Shown: positions 52,724 to 61,744, numbered from the stretch's first letter. The stretch: 64,000 nucleotides of DNA from Actibacterium sp. 188UL27-1 (GCF_016901225.1 NZ_JAFEUL010000004.1:62001-126000), one strand, 5' to 3'. Translations and numbers: made by a program. The notes: generated from the letters alone by a model not told the origin.

Positions 52724-53311
52724 TTAACGACCCCAGGTGCGTACCGGGCCGCAATCCATATGCACGAAGTTCGACCCGGAATAGCGTCCGACACCGCCAG
52801 CACGACACGCCGCAGCAGCACGGGCCATCTGACTAACCGAGCGACCGCTGATGCGCAGATCAGCTGCCTGACCCTTCATGTGCAGGGAATTCTTTGCCAC
52901 ACCACCGGACCGGGCCCGCAGCATCGCGTTGGTCTGGGGAGACCGATATCCCGATAGCAGCATGTATGGCTCAGAGATATCCATTAGGTTATGGGCTGCC
53001 GCCATGATATCAACAGTGCGAAGGTCCATCCGCATGGATGTGCCGCGTCGCCAATCCCGCATGAAGTGGTTCACTTCGTTTACGGCATCCTTGATGTAAT
53101 TGCCTTCCAGCCAGTAAATCATGTTGATCGATTCACCGGTGCGGCCGGAATACATGCGGATGCGCCGAATATCGCCAGCGCCCCTTAAAATCCCGAATGC
53201 GGTCCCTGATGTTGGTGCTGCTGTTATGACTGTTGCGGCGAATGCCGCTAAAATACCACGCCTTGTCATGCCCGTCTTTGCGGTGCTGTTTGTCATAGGT
53301 GCCTGTCCCAT
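52724..53311 (-). CDS. DUF882 / M15A-like peptidase, Tat-exported
   Basis: A 195-residue YcbK-like protein. It has a twin-arginine-type signal, MTRRGILAAFAATVITAAP. The domain has LSGYRSPQTNAML and the metal-site motifs SLHMKGQAADLR (His and Asp) and NFVHMDCGPVRTW (His). This fits a periplasmic zinc D,D-peptidase-like enzyme on peptidoglycan. The start at 53311 has GGAGTG upstream; later ATGs at 53296 and 53269 are possible. It is divergent from an L,D-transpeptidase, the same pairing as ycbK-ycbB in E. coli. Confidence 0.82.
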   Translation of the reverse strand: MGQAPMTNSTAKTGMTRRGILAAFAATVITAAPTSGTAFGILRGAGDIRRIRMYSGRTGESINMIYWLEGNYIKDAVNEVNHFMRDWRRGTSMRMDLRTVDIMAAAHNLMDISEPYMLLSGYRSPQTNAMLRARSGGVAKNSLHMKGQAADLRISGRSVSQMARAAAACRAGGVGRYSGSNFVHMDCGPVRTWGR

Positions 53312-53683
53312 CGTCACACTCCGTGATCGTGCGGAGCTTGTCGCCATCTATCCCCAGATGTTGGCTAACCCTATGCCACAAACCGATTCTCGGTCCAAGG
53401 GCGCATTTCAACAGCCCGCATTCGCGGCCCCTAATAAGCAGAAAACTGCTTAAAATCGCGTTACGGTAGTGAATGGCATTTTTGACACACGTCGTTGCGG
53501 TTGTGCCACATTGGCGTCTTTCGCCTGTCGGATTTAGGCTCCATCAAGGAATTCCATGCATTGACGATACGACAAAACTGCGGGATGACCCTGTTCTGTC
53601 GGGATTGTGAATAGACACAATTACAGACCTTTGTGACCATCGAACCAAGATAAAAAGTTATTAGAACTCAAAAGGATCGGGAC
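53312..53683. promoter_or_regulatory. Divergent promoter region, with a CtrA-like site
   Basis: A 372-base gap between the DUF882 gene and the L,D-transpeptidase gene; it holds no gene. At 53450-53464, TTAA-AATCGCG-TTAC matches the CtrA consensus TTAA-N7-TTAA in seven of eight positions. A possible -35 TTGACA lies near 53480. CtrA control of cell-wall genes is known in alphaproteobacteria, but this single near-match is only suggestive. Confidence 0.3.
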
Positions 53684-55291
53684 ATGAGCGTGATTACCCA
53701 GTCAACAGGTCTCCCCCACGTTGCAGCGCGATGGATGGCCATTCTGGCGGCGCTTTTTTTGCCCCTGATGGCGGCGGCTGAGGTTACGGCGTTCAAACAG
53801 GCGGTGGCAGAGGCGGCGGCGGATGACCGTGGCGTAGCCGAGTTCTATCGATCCAACGGCTATCAGCCGATTTTCACCGGACAAGATGATCAGATCCGCC
53901 GCGCGGCCCTCATCAAGGCGCTCAACGCGGCTGAGATACATGGCCTGCCCGCGCAACGCTACAGCATCGATGCGCTCACAACAGCCTTCACCGATGCCGA
54001 CACACCGCGTTCCCGCGGCTATGCAGAGGTTGTGGCCGCCAAGATGTTTGCCAGCTATGCCCGCGATTTGCAGACCGGCGTCTTGGAGCCGCGCAAAGTC
54101 GATGCCGGTATCGTGCGGGAGATACCGCGCCGTGATCCGACCAAGCTGCTGACGGATTTTGCCAAGGCCTCCCCTGATGCATTCCTGCGCAGCCTCGCTC
54201 CGCAAACTCCTGAATATGCGCGTCTGATGAAAGAAAAGATCCGGCTGCAACAGGTTGTGTCACGCGGTGATTGGGGGGCCAAGGTGAATGCCAAGGCGCT
54301 CAAACCCGGCGAGACGGGTCCGGCCGTGGTCGACCTTCGCAATCGGCTGACCTCGATCGGCTACATGAGGCGCTCTGCCAGCCAGACCTATGACGCGTCC
54401 TTGCAGAAGGCGGTTCAGCAATTTCAGTTGGATCATGGGTTGGAAAGCGATGGTGTTGCCGGGGCAAGTACGATTGCGATGGTCAACATCAACGCATCAA
54501 CCCGGCTTGAGCAGGTCATGGTGGCGATGGAGCGGGAACGGTGGATCAACTTTCCCAGGGGTCAACGGCATATCCTGGTCAACATCACTGATTTCTCGGC
54601 TGCAATCATGGATGACAACAAGGTCACCTTTCGCACGCGGTCGGTTGTTGGAGCCAATCAGGGGGACCGTCGGACGCCGGAGTTTTCCGATGTGATGGAG
54701 CATATGGTCATCAACCCAACTTGGCATGTGCCGCGGTCCATCGCGACCAAGGAATATCTGCCGATGTTCAAGCGCAACCCGAATGCCGCGTCCCATCTGC
54801 GGCTGATTGATCGTCGCGGACGGGCAGTGAGCCGAGCCAACATCAACTTTTCCCGCTACACCGCACGGAACTTTCCCTACGCCGTGAAGCAGCCGCCGAG
54901 CCGCAGGAATGCACTGGGGCTGGTGAAGTTCATGTTCCCGAACAAGTACAACATTTATCTGCATGACACGCCCGCCAAGAAGCTTTTCGCCCATGAAAGC
55001 CGGGCCTACAGTCATGGATGCGTGCGCTTGAACGATCCGTTCGACTTTGCCTATGCGCTGCTGGCCAAGCAAAGTGATGATCCGGTGGGCCTTTTCCAAT
55101 CGAAACTGGGCACCGGGCGCGAAACATTGGTAAAGCTGGAGCAGCCGGTGCCGGTCCACCTGATCTATCGCACGGCCTTTACCCCGGCCAAGGGGCGGAT
55201 CAATTTCCGGCGCGATATCTATGGCCGTGACGGTCGTATTTTCGACGCGTTGGTCAGTGCTGGGGTGGCGGTCAACGCCACCGGGAGTTAA
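53684..55291 (+). CDS. L,D-transpeptidase (YkuD) with peptidoglycan-binding domain
   Basis: A 535-residue envelope enzyme of the LdtD (YcbB) type. It has a signal peptide (WMAILAALFLPLMAAAE). An N-terminal helical scaffold follows, then a PG-binding domain (about residues 205-270: GETGPAVVDLRNRL, QFQLDHGLESDGVAG). The YkuD domain follows, with the catalytic Cys motif HESRAYSHGCVRLNDPFDF (His-x14-17-SHGC). It makes 3-3 crosslinks in peptidoglycan or attaches proteins. It is divergent from the DUF882 peptidase. The start at 53684 has no strong ribosome-binding site (AAAGGATCGGG). Confidence 0.9.
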   Translation: MSVITQSTGLPHVAARWMAILAALFLPLMAAAEVTAFKQAVAEAAADDRGVAEFYRSNGYQPIFTGQDDQIRRAALIKALNAAEIHGLPAQRYSIDALTTAFTDADTPRSRGYAEVVAAKMFASYARDLQTGVLEPRKVDAGIVREIPRRDPTKLLTDFAKASPDAFLRSLAPQTPEYARLMKEKIRLQQVVSRGDWGAKVNAKALKPGETGPAVVDLRNRLTSIGYMRRSASQTYDASLQKAVQQFQLDHGLESDGVAGASTIAMVNINASTRLEQVMVAMERERWINFPRGQRHILVNITDFSAAIMDDNKVTFRTRSVVGANQGDRRTPEFSDVMEHMVINPTWHVPRSIATKEYLPMFKRNPNAASHLRLIDRRGRAVSRANINFSRYTARNFPYAVKQPPSRRNALGLVKFMFPNKYNIYLHDTPAKKLFAHESRAYSHGCVRLNDPFDFAYALLAKQSDDPVGLFQSKLGTGRETLVKLEQPVPVHLIYRTAFTPAKGRINFRRDIYGRDGRIFDALVSAGVAVNATGS

Positions 55292-55322
55292 GCCCGCCGG
55301 AGCAGATCCCGGAGGGCTGATA

Positions 55323-56414
55323 ATGGGCCACACAATTGCACAGATCGCCCAGGCATTGGGCGCGCAGGCCGAGGGGGACCTCGGCCTTGTCGTGTCCGGT
55401 GCGGCTGAGCCCGCTTTGGCCGGTCCGACCGACCTGGCCATAGCGATCGATCCGAAATACGCCATGGAGCTGAGCCGTGGCAGCGCCGCGGCAGCGCTGC
55501 TGTGGGAGAAGGCGGACTGGGCTTCCCTTGGTCTGAAAGCGGCCATCCTGACACCTCGGGGCCGGTTCGCAATGTCGGGCGTCACGCGGATGCTGGACCT
55601 GGGGCCGCAGATTGCCGGTGGACAGCATCCGACAGCGGTGATCGATGCATCCGCCCAGATTGGCCATGGTGCTGCTATTGCGCCTTTTGCGGTGATCGGC
55701 CCAGGCGCGGTCATTGGCAGCAATGCCTGTATCGGGGCCCATGTCTGCATCGGTCCCGCGGCACGGATCGGGGAGGATGCGCTGATCCTTGATGGGGTCC
55801 GTATCGGCGCCCGGGTCCGGATTGGTGACCGCTTCATTGCCCAACCCGGCGCGGTAATCGGCGGTGATGGCTTTTCATTTGTCACTCCTGAAAAGGGCGC
55901 GATAGAGGCCGTGCGCGAAAGCCTGGGCCAAACCCAAGGTCTTTACCAACAGAAATACGCCCGCATCCACTCGCTGGGCGCGGTCCGCATCGGCGATGAT
56001 GTGGAGATCGGCGCCAACAGTTCCATCGACCGTGGCACGATCCGTGACACCCAGATCGGCACCGGGACCAAGATCGACAGCCTGGTTCAGGTCGGCCACA
56101 ATGCCGTGGTCGGGCAGGATTGCCTGCTATGCGGTCAGGTCGGTATCGCAGGCTCAACCGTTCTGGGGGACCGGGTGGTTTTGGGCGGGCAATGCGGTGT
56201 GACGGATCATCTGCAGATTGGCGATGATGTCATTGCGGGCGCGGGCACCTTGCTGCGCACCAATCAGCCCGCGGGTCGTGTCATGCTGGGCAATCCGGCC
56301 ATGCCGATGCAGGCCAGCATCGATGCCTATAAAGGTCTGCGACGCCTGCCGCGGCTCATGCGTGACATCGCGGCACTTAAGAAGGTTCTTTCAAAGCCTG
56401 ATGGGAGCGACTAA
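55323..56414 (+). CDS. lpxD: UDP-3-O-acylglucosamine N-acyltransferase-like protein (LpxD paralogue)
   Basis: A 363-residue left-handed beta-helix acyltransferase with many hexapeptide repeats (for example IGHGAAIAPFAVIGPGAVIG and GGQCGVTDHLQIGDDVIAG). The N-terminal uridine-binding-type domain and the catalytic His region (QVGHNAVVGQ) match LpxD. It adds a 3-hydroxyacyl chain from ACP to the lipid A precursor. The neighbouring acpXL and fabF suggest a specialised long-chain version. The start at 55323 lies 31 bases after the L,D-transpeptidase stop; the frame extends upstream to 55221. Whether this is the main or a second lpxD of the genome cannot be told here. Confidence 0.82.
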   Translation: MGHTIAQIAQALGAQAEGDLGLVVSGAAEPALAGPTDLAIAIDPKYAMELSRGSAAAALLWEKADWASLGLKAAILTPRGRFAMSGVTRMLDLGPQIAGGQHPTAVIDASAQIGHGAAIAPFAVIGPGAVIGSNACIGAHVCIGPAARIGEDALILDGVRIGARVRIGDRFIAQPGAVIGGDGFSFVTPEKGAIEAVRESLGQTQGLYQQKYARIHSLGAVRIGDDVEIGANSSIDRGTIRDTQIGTGTKIDSLVQVGHNAVVGQDCLLCGQVGIAGSTVLGDRVVLGGQCGVTDHLQIGDDVIAGAGTLLRTNQPAGRVMLGNPAMPMQASIDAYKGLRRLPRLMRDIAALKKVLSKPDGSD

Positions 56415-56448
56415 ATCTCCTTCACACTGAAGTGAGGGCGGACATAAA

Positions 56449-56724
56449 ATGACGGGCAGCGTGCAGGACAGGGTCATCGAGATCATCGCAGAACAGGCCG
56501 TGCTGGACGTGTCCGATGTCACCATGGCATCGACGCTGGAGGATCTGGGCATCGATAGCCTTGGCCTTGTCGAAAGCATCTTCGCGATTGAGGAAGCCTT
56601 TGATATATCAATCCCGTTCAATGCCAATGACCCGCAGGAGAGCGATTTCGACATCTCGTCGGTCAGGTCGATCATCACCGCCGTCGAAGGGTTGGTGCGC
56701 GAGCAGCACGCGTCCATCACATGA
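56449..56724 (+). CDS. acpXL: Acyl carrier protein AcpXL-like
   Basis: A 91-residue acyl carrier protein. The 4'-phosphopantetheine attachment Ser is in LGIDSLGLVESIFAIEEAF. The sequence (EIIAEQAVLDVSDVTMASTL) is closer to AcpXL, the carrier for very-long-chain hydroxy fatty acids of rhizobial and alphaproteobacterial lipid A, than to housekeeping AcpP. It is in an operon with lpxD and a beta-ketoacyl synthase, whose start its stop overlaps by four bases. Confidence 0.8.
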   Translation: MTGSVQDRVIEIIAEQAVLDVSDVTMASTLEDLGIDSLGLVESIFAIEEAFDISIPFNANDPQESDFDISSVRSIITAVEGLVREQHASIT

Positions 56725-57929
56725 ACCGTGTGGCAATCACGGGGGCCGGCACGATCAACGCGTTGGGTGAAGATGTCCCCCAGACGCTGGAGGCCATGCG
56801 CGAGGGCAAGTGCGGTATCGGCCCGGTCGAAATGCGCGATGTCGACCGGCTGACCGTTCAGATCGGTGGCCAGATCAAGGGATATGACCCTGAGGCACAT
56901 TTCAATCGCCAGCAAATCGCCCTTTATGACCGGTTCACGCAATTTACCCTGCTGGCCGCGCGCGAGGCCATTGAGCAATCGGGGCTGAGCTTTTCAGGCG
57001 ATCTAGCTGCGAATACCGGCGTTGTGCTGGGTACCGCGGGCGGCGGCGTCAATACCTGGGATGAAAACTACCGGACCGTCTATGAGGATGGCAAAAACCG
57101 GGTCCATCCCTTTGTCGTGCCCAAGCTGATGAACAATGCCAGCGCCAGCCATGTCTCGATGGAATACAATCTGAAGGGGCCCAGCTATACCGTCGCCACG
57201 GCCTGTGCCAGCTCGAACCACGCCATGGGGCAGGCCTTTCACCTGATCCGCGGTGGGGCAAGCCCCATTATGATCACCGGCGGGTCCGAGGCGATGTTAT
57301 GCCTGGGCGGGATCAAGGCCTGGGAAGGGCTGCGCGTGATGTCCAAGGATGCGTGCCGCCCGTTCAGCGCCAACCGAAACGGGATGGTGCAGGGCGAAGG
57401 CGCGGCGGTGTTCGTATTCGAAGACATGGCCCATGCCAAGGCGCGCGGGGCCACCATCCTGGCCGAAGTGGTAGGGTTCGCCATGACCTCCGACGCCTCC
57501 GATATCGTGATGCCATCCATGAAAGGTGCAGCTCGCACCATCGCCGCGGCGCTCAAGGATGCCAAGATCGCACCGGATGCCGTGGGCTACATCAACGCCC
57601 ACGGGACGGGTACGGCCGCCAATGACAAGACGGAATGCGCGGCGGTGGCCGATGTCTTTGGCCCCCATGCCGATAACCTCATGATCTCATCCACCAAGTC
57701 CATGCACGGGCATCTCATCGGTGGCACGGGCGCTGTGGAGCTGCTGGCCTGCATCATGGCCTTGCGCGACGGCGTGGTGGCCCCGACGATCGGCTATCAG
57801 GAGCCCGATCCGGAATGCGCCTTGGATGTCGTACCCAATACCGCGCGCGACGCCGCCGTCGATGTGGCGCTGTCAAACGCATTCGCCTTTGGCGGGCTGA
57901 ATGCGGTTCTTGCCCTGAAAAAGGTTTGA
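56721..57929 (+). CDS. Beta-ketoacyl-ACP synthase II-type (FabF family)
   Basis: A 402-residue condensing enzyme. The catalytic triad is visible: Cys in YTVATACASSNHAMGQAF, His in NAHGTGTAANDKTE, and His in STKSMHGHLIGGTGAVE. It extends acyl chains on ACP. The start overlaps the acpXL stop in ATGA, so the two are coupled. This suits elongation of the lipid A long acyl chain on AcpXL, handed to the adjacent LpxD-like enzyme. The other usual acpXL-cluster genes (a second fabF, an adh and lpxXL) are not in this window. Confidence 0.85.
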   Translation: MNRVAITGAGTINALGEDVPQTLEAMREGKCGIGPVEMRDVDRLTVQIGGQIKGYDPEAHFNRQQIALYDRFTQFTLLAAREAIEQSGLSFSGDLAANTGVVLGTAGGGVNTWDENYRTVYEDGKNRVHPFVVPKLMNNASASHVSMEYNLKGPSYTVATACASSNHAMGQAFHLIRGGASPIMITGGSEAMLCLGGIKAWEGLRVMSKDACRPFSANRNGMVQGEGAAVFVFEDMAHAKARGATILAEVVGFAMTSDASDIVMPSMKGAARTIAAALKDAKIAPDAVGYINAHGTGTAANDKTECAAVADVFGPHADNLMISSTKSMHGHLIGGTGAVELLACIMALRDGVVAPTIGYQEPDPECALDVVPNTARDAAVDVALSNAFAFGGLNAVLALKKV

Positions 57930-57979
57930 TGGTGGGTTGCACCCGGCTGATTGACCGGGGGCAACCGCGACTTGTGTGT

Positions 57980-58657
57980 TCAGTTCTGCGTTTCGCGGGC
58001 GGCCGCGATGGAATTTGCCGTGTCCTGGATCGATTTGAACCCGGCGGTGAAGCCGGACAGGGACACGCCCAGATCAACCGTCACGTCGTCGGGTGCGCCG
58101 ACTGGCACAATTGTTAACGTCGCCTTGTTGCCCGCCCGGAAAGAGGCCACATCCTGCGGTGTGAAACCGACCTGCGCGAAACACCCGATCCGCGTACAGA
58201 ACGAAAACTGGTAGCGCTTGGCCGATCCGCCATCGACCCGCAACGTGATTTGCCGGGTCAGCAAGGTTTCCAGCGGGGTGATGATCTGCGCACCTGCGGC
58301 GGCTTCATTGCCGGGGGGCAACGCAAACATCGTGATCTCGGCGACGTTGTTGCCACTCTCGTCCTTGAGCAACTGGTAAAGGTTGCAGGGCTCGATCTGG
58401 CCTTCCTCGACGCGCACACAGCGCACCTCCCAATCGCCAGAGATCTCTTTTTGGTAAACGGAGCCCGGTCCCGTTTCGGGGGCCTGTGCGTCACTGTCGC
58501 CAGTATTGACATCCTCGCCCAGTTGCAGCCCCTCGATGGGTCGGCTGGGGGGTTGATCGGTGGCAGCTCCGGCCTCGGGGGTTGCCGTGTCCTGCGCCAA
58601 TGCCGTGCCGGCTGTCAAAACCAGCGCCGCGATCGTGGTCTTCCAATAGGTCTGCAT
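57980..58657 (-). CDS. Invasion-associated locus B (IalB) family protein
   Basis: A 225-residue exported protein. It has a signal peptide (WKTTIAALVLTAGTALA), then an acidic Pro/Ala-rich linker. The IalB domain follows (residues about 70-215), with ISGDWEVRCVRVEEG, EPCNLYQLLKDESGN and CTRIGCFAQVGF cysteines. The family is widespread in alphaproteobacteria as periplasmic or surface proteins; the precise role is not known. It is convergent with fabF and divergent from a noncoding region before the HerA-like gene. Confidence 0.85.
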   Translation of the reverse strand: MQTYWKTTIAALVLTAGTALAQDTATPEAGAATDQPPSRPIEGLQLGEDVNTGDSDAQAPETGPGSVYQKEISGDWEVRCVRVEEGQIEPCNLYQLLKDESGNNVAEITMFALPPGNEAAAGAQIITPLETLLTRQITLRVDGGSAKRYQFSFCTRIGCFAQVGFTPQDVASFRAGNKATLTIVPVGAPDDVTVDLGVSLSGFTAGFKSIQDTANSIAAARETQN

Positions 58658-59104
58658 GTGTCCTCAACGCCTGCTTATTCTTGAGATACTGCCTGCTGTA
58701 CCATGCACTGCGCACAGTGTCAGGGCAGAAAAACAAGGATCGGCGGAGTTCGCGGGCGCATTGAAACCGCATTAAAAAAGGGCCCTTCCGAAAGGACCCT
58801 TTTCATTTGTTTTTATCTCCCTGTCGGACGGGCCGACGTTGTGCGCAAGACGCTATTATGCCCGCGACGGTGCGTCAACAACGAAGTCAGTGGCTGTCAA
58901 GAATTTGATCTTGCGGAGGAATTGTCGGAGATCGTTTGTATGAAAACGAAAAGGACCGCGCCGGGGGGCGCGGCCAGTCTGACAGGGAGGAAGTCATTCC
59001 TGAATACGAAAGCGAACCTTCGTATCGGATGGCTACATACTGGCACATATTCATTAACGGAGTATGTTCGCCCCATAAACGATCAATTCCGGGGGGCAGG
59101 CGCA
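58658..59104. other. 447-base noncoding region with terminator and hairpins
   Basis: No convincing gene is seen between the IalB gene and the HerA-like gene. It contains a strong terminator-like stem-loop (58774-58803) and a perfect 7-bp hairpin CCGCGCC-GGGG-GGCGCGG (58956-58973). The HerA frame is open upstream through 58940 (an ATG with GGAGG-like sequence nearby), which would add 55 residues. A transcribed small RNA ending at the minus-strand terminator is conceivable. Confidence 0.4.
58774..58803 (-). terminator. Terminator-like stem-loop
   Basis: AAAAGGG-C-CCTT and AAGG-A-CCCTTTT pair around a short loop. On the minus strand it ends in TTTTTT, so it would terminate minus-strand transcripts; on the plus strand there is only TTTT. 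There is no annotated minus-strand gene upstream of it within 1.9 kb, which makes its client transcript unclear. Confidence 0.6.
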
Positions 59105-60652
59105 ATGGATCAGGCAATTTTCGTAGGCGGCGGCGGTGACGATTATGCAGAGCCGCAGCAGCTTTTGTTGAAATACGGCAATCGTCACGGACTGATCGCC
59201 GGTGCCACGGGCACTGGCAAAACCGTGACGCTTCAAATACTTGCCGAGGCCTTTTCAACGGCGGGGGTCCCCGTCTTTCTGTCGGATGTCAAAGGGGACC
59301 TCAGCGGTCTGGCGGCCAGCGGATCGCCTGAGGGAAAGTTGCATGGTGCCTTTACCGAACGGGCCCAAACCATTGGGTTGGACTTGTCCTATGACACATT
59401 CCCCGTGGTCTTTTGGGATCTTTACGGGGAGCTGGGCCACCCCGTTCGTGCGACCATCGCCGAAATGGGCCCGTTGCTGTTGTCCCGGCTTCTAGAATTG
59501 AGCGAGGCGCAGGAAGGCATCCTGAATATCGCCTTTCGGGTGGCCGACGAACAGGGATTGCCGCTCCTGGACCTCAAAGATCTGCAATCCCTTTTGGTCT
59601 GGGTGGGCCAGAACCGCGCAGATCTCAGCCTCAGGTTCGGTAATGTCTCCACCGCGTCGGTCGGCGCCATACAGCGCCGCTTGCTGGTTTTGGAAAACCA
59701 GGGCGCCACGGGTTTTTTCGGGGAGCCTGCCCTGGCATTGGACGATTTGTTCCAGACCGATGCCGCGGGCAGGGGGCAGATCAACATCCTTGCCGCGGAA
59801 AGGTTGATGGGAGCGCCGCGCCTTTACGCCACTTTCTTGCTGTGGCTGCTCAGTGAATTGTTCGAGACGCTGCCGGAGGTCGGCGATCCGGATAAACCCA
59901 AATTCGTGTTCTTCTTTGATGAGGCGCATCTGCTGTTCGATGACGCGCCCAAGGCGCTGGTGGACAAGGTCGAACAGGTGGCTCGCCTGATCCGGTCAAA
60001 AGGGGTCGGGGTTTATTTCATTACCCAGAACCCGGCCGATGTCCCCGAAGATATCCTGGGCCAGCTTGGCAATCGCGTGCAACATGCCCTGCGTGCCTTC
60101 ACCGCCAAGGACAAACGCGAGCTGCGTCAGGCTGCGGACACCTATCGCGACAATCCCCGATTCGATACCGCGGAGGCCATATCCGAGGTGGGTGTAGGGG
60201 AGGCCGTGACCTCTTTCCTGATCAAAAAGGGGATGCCAGGCGTCGTCGAACGCACGTTGATCCGCCCGCCTTCATCTCAGCTTGGCCCGATCTCGAAAAC
60301 GGCGCGGGCCGGGGTCATCAAGGCGTCCCCCCTGGCGGGCAAATATGAAATGGCACTGGACCGTGACAGTGCCTTTGAAATGCTGGGGCGTCGCGCGCAA
60401 GAGGCAGCCGCGGCTGCCGCCGAAGCGGAGGCCGCGGAAGAAGACGCATCTGCCGCCGAACGCGAATACCGGGCCGGGCGGCGCTTTACGGGGGGGCGGG
60501 TCAGCCGCTCTACATCTGTGCGGCGCCGGTCAGGTGGACGGTCCGACAGTATCGGTACGGCCTTTGCCAAATCCTTTGCCCGCCAATTGGGGTCCAAGGC
60601 GGGCCGGGCCGTGGTGCGCGGTGTGCTGGGCGGCCTTTTCAAGGGCCGCTAA
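59105..60652 (+). CDS. HerA-like P-loop ATPase (DUF853 family)
   Basis: A 515-residue ATPase of the HerA/FtsK-type superfamily. Walker A is GLIAGATGTGKTVTLQ, Walker B is FVFFFDEAHLLF, and YFITQNPADVP is the sensor segment. The family (DUF853) is often annotated as a helicase-like protein, but its cellular role is not established. A basic, Arg/Ser/Gly-rich C-terminal tail (about residues 430-515) with an Ala/Glu coiled-coil (AAAAAAEAEAAEEDASAAE) may bind DNA. The start at 59105 (MDQAIFVGGGG) matches the family; an upstream ATG at 58940 is also in frame. Confidence 0.82.
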   Translation: MDQAIFVGGGGDDYAEPQQLLLKYGNRHGLIAGATGTGKTVTLQILAEAFSTAGVPVFLSDVKGDLSGLAASGSPEGKLHGAFTERAQTIGLDLSYDTFPVVFWDLYGELGHPVRATIAEMGPLLLSRLLELSEAQEGILNIAFRVADEQGLPLLDLKDLQSLLVWVGQNRADLSLRFGNVSTASVGAIQRRLLVLENQGATGFFGEPALALDDLFQTDAAGRGQINILAAERLMGAPRLYATFLLWLLSELFETLPEVGDPDKPKFVFFFDEAHLLFDDAPKALVDKVEQVARLIRSKGVGVYFITQNPADVPEDILGQLGNRVQHALRAFTAKDKRELRQAADTYRDNPRFDTAEAISEVGVGEAVTSFLIKKGMPGVVERTLIRPPSSQLGPISKTARAGVIKASPLAGKYEMALDRDSAFEMLGRRAQEAAAAAAEAEAAEEDASAAEREYRAGRRFTGGRVSRSTSVRRRSGGRSDSIGTAFAKSFARQLGSKAGRAVVRGVLGGLFKGR

Positions 60653-60761
60653 AACATCACGCGATAAACTAGATCACCAAGCGCTGTCTGACATCAAAGA
60701 TTTCAGCGCGTCAAACGATGTCTCATGTGTCAGGTATCTCGTCAGATGTTCTGGGTGCGGA

Positions 60762-61091
60762 TCAGGGCCGCGCAACCACGCCAATCTCATTCATTAGCTT
60801 TTCAAACGCCGATTGATGCGGGTCATGTGCCTCTGCCACCAATCTGTCGAACCGTTTGCGCAAGGCGGCCTTTTCAGCCCCCTTGCAATCGTTCCACGGT
60901 CGGCCCTGCAATCCCATTTCGATCACGTAATATCCGATGAAATGAGGCCGCGTGCCGCCAGCCAAAAGCCTGCGATAGGCGTCATCTGTGCCAAGATCTC
61001 TCAACATCTGTGCAGAGGTTATGCCAACACGGGCAAAGGCCTCTTCCATGGCGGGGCCAAGATTGCGAATGGCTGAGACAGGCTCGGTCAT
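60762..61091 (-). CDS. TfoX C-terminal-domain protein
   Basis: A 109-residue protein corresponding to the C-terminal helix-hairpin-helix domain of TfoX/Sxy (SAIRNLGPAMEEAFARVGI, then GLQGRPWNDCKG). It lacks the N-terminal TfoX domain, so it is a stand-alone form common in alphaproteobacteria. In gammaproteobacteria TfoX/Sxy controls competence with CRP, but no such role should be assumed here. It is a single gene converging with the HerA-like gene. Confidence 0.82.
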   Translation of the reverse strand: MTEPVSAIRNLGPAMEEAFARVGITSAQMLRDLGTDDAYRRLLAGGTRPHFIGYYVIEMGLQGRPWNDCKGAEKAALRKRFDRLVAEAHDPHQSAFEKLMNEIGVVARP

Positions 61092-61168
61092 TCGCCAAGC
61101 ATACCCCGCACGACTGGCCTACGCCACCGACCCGCTGCGCATATATCCACCGTGTGACGGCGGTATGA

Positions 61169-61321
61169 TCAGATACTGGCCCAATCGGTGATGATTGGCG
61201 GCATATCCGTTTCGGATCCTTGGCCAAGTTGACCAAAGTTATAATGGGGCTGCTGTGCCGGTGTTGTATCCGACATTTGTTTTTGATCGTCAGCTGGTGT
61301 TTTCTGCTCTTGATGGGTCAT
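61169..61321 (-). CDS. Small hypothetical protein
   Basis: A possible 50-residue protein (MTHQEQKTPADDQKQMS at the start), hydrophilic with no membrane segment. Its ATG at 61321 is preceded by AGGAAAC at a suitable distance, which favours a real gene over the longer frame from 61360. No family is recognised. It lies between the TfoX-domain gene and a 420-base noncoding region. Confidence 0.35.
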   Translation of the reverse strand: MTHQEQKTPADDQKQMSDTTPAQQPHYNFGQLGQGSETDMPPIITDWASI

Positions 61322-61744
61322 TACTACGTTTCCTGAACTCTTAAAAAATTGAGACGCCAAGACTTGATTTGCGTCAACCTAACGATAGCACATTGCCTCC
61401 TGACGCGTGAGACACATAGGTGTTAGGAAAGTGACATACTGTTCAAATTACGTGAAAAATTGCCGAAACCTGGGCTTTGGTGAGGAAATGACCGGGTAAA
61501 TGAGGGATTGTGTTGCGAAACCGCAATAATGCCGTTGGATTTGCGCAACTGGAAACGGTTTGTTTATCTGCATTTTGACAACAGTCTGCGCAGATTTTGG
61601 ACATTATTTTGAATTGGATCACGGTCGATTACGCCACTGCTGAGTCGTCTGTCTGATCGAAACATGCACATCCACAGCTCTGACAGCGTAGTAAGCGGCG
61701 TGGAGATCCCTTATATAACATGCATTCTTATCATGGAGGTTCTT
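61322..61744. promoter_or_regulatory. AT-rich noncoding region upstream of the OmpA-family gene
   Basis: A 423-base region without a gene, more AT-rich than its surroundings. A TATATAAC sequence near 61711 is a plausible -10 box for the OmpA-family gene, with GGAGG just before its start. The perfect inverted repeat TTGCG-AAAC-CGCAA lies near 61512-61525. No RNA gene was recognised. Confidence 0.4.

Noticed and set aside
54497-55885. Minus-strand frame across the L,D-transpeptidase and lpxD genes
   Set aside because: It has a repetitive Ile/Pro/Arg composition caused by antisense reading of hexapeptide repeats, and it overlaps two well-supported genes.
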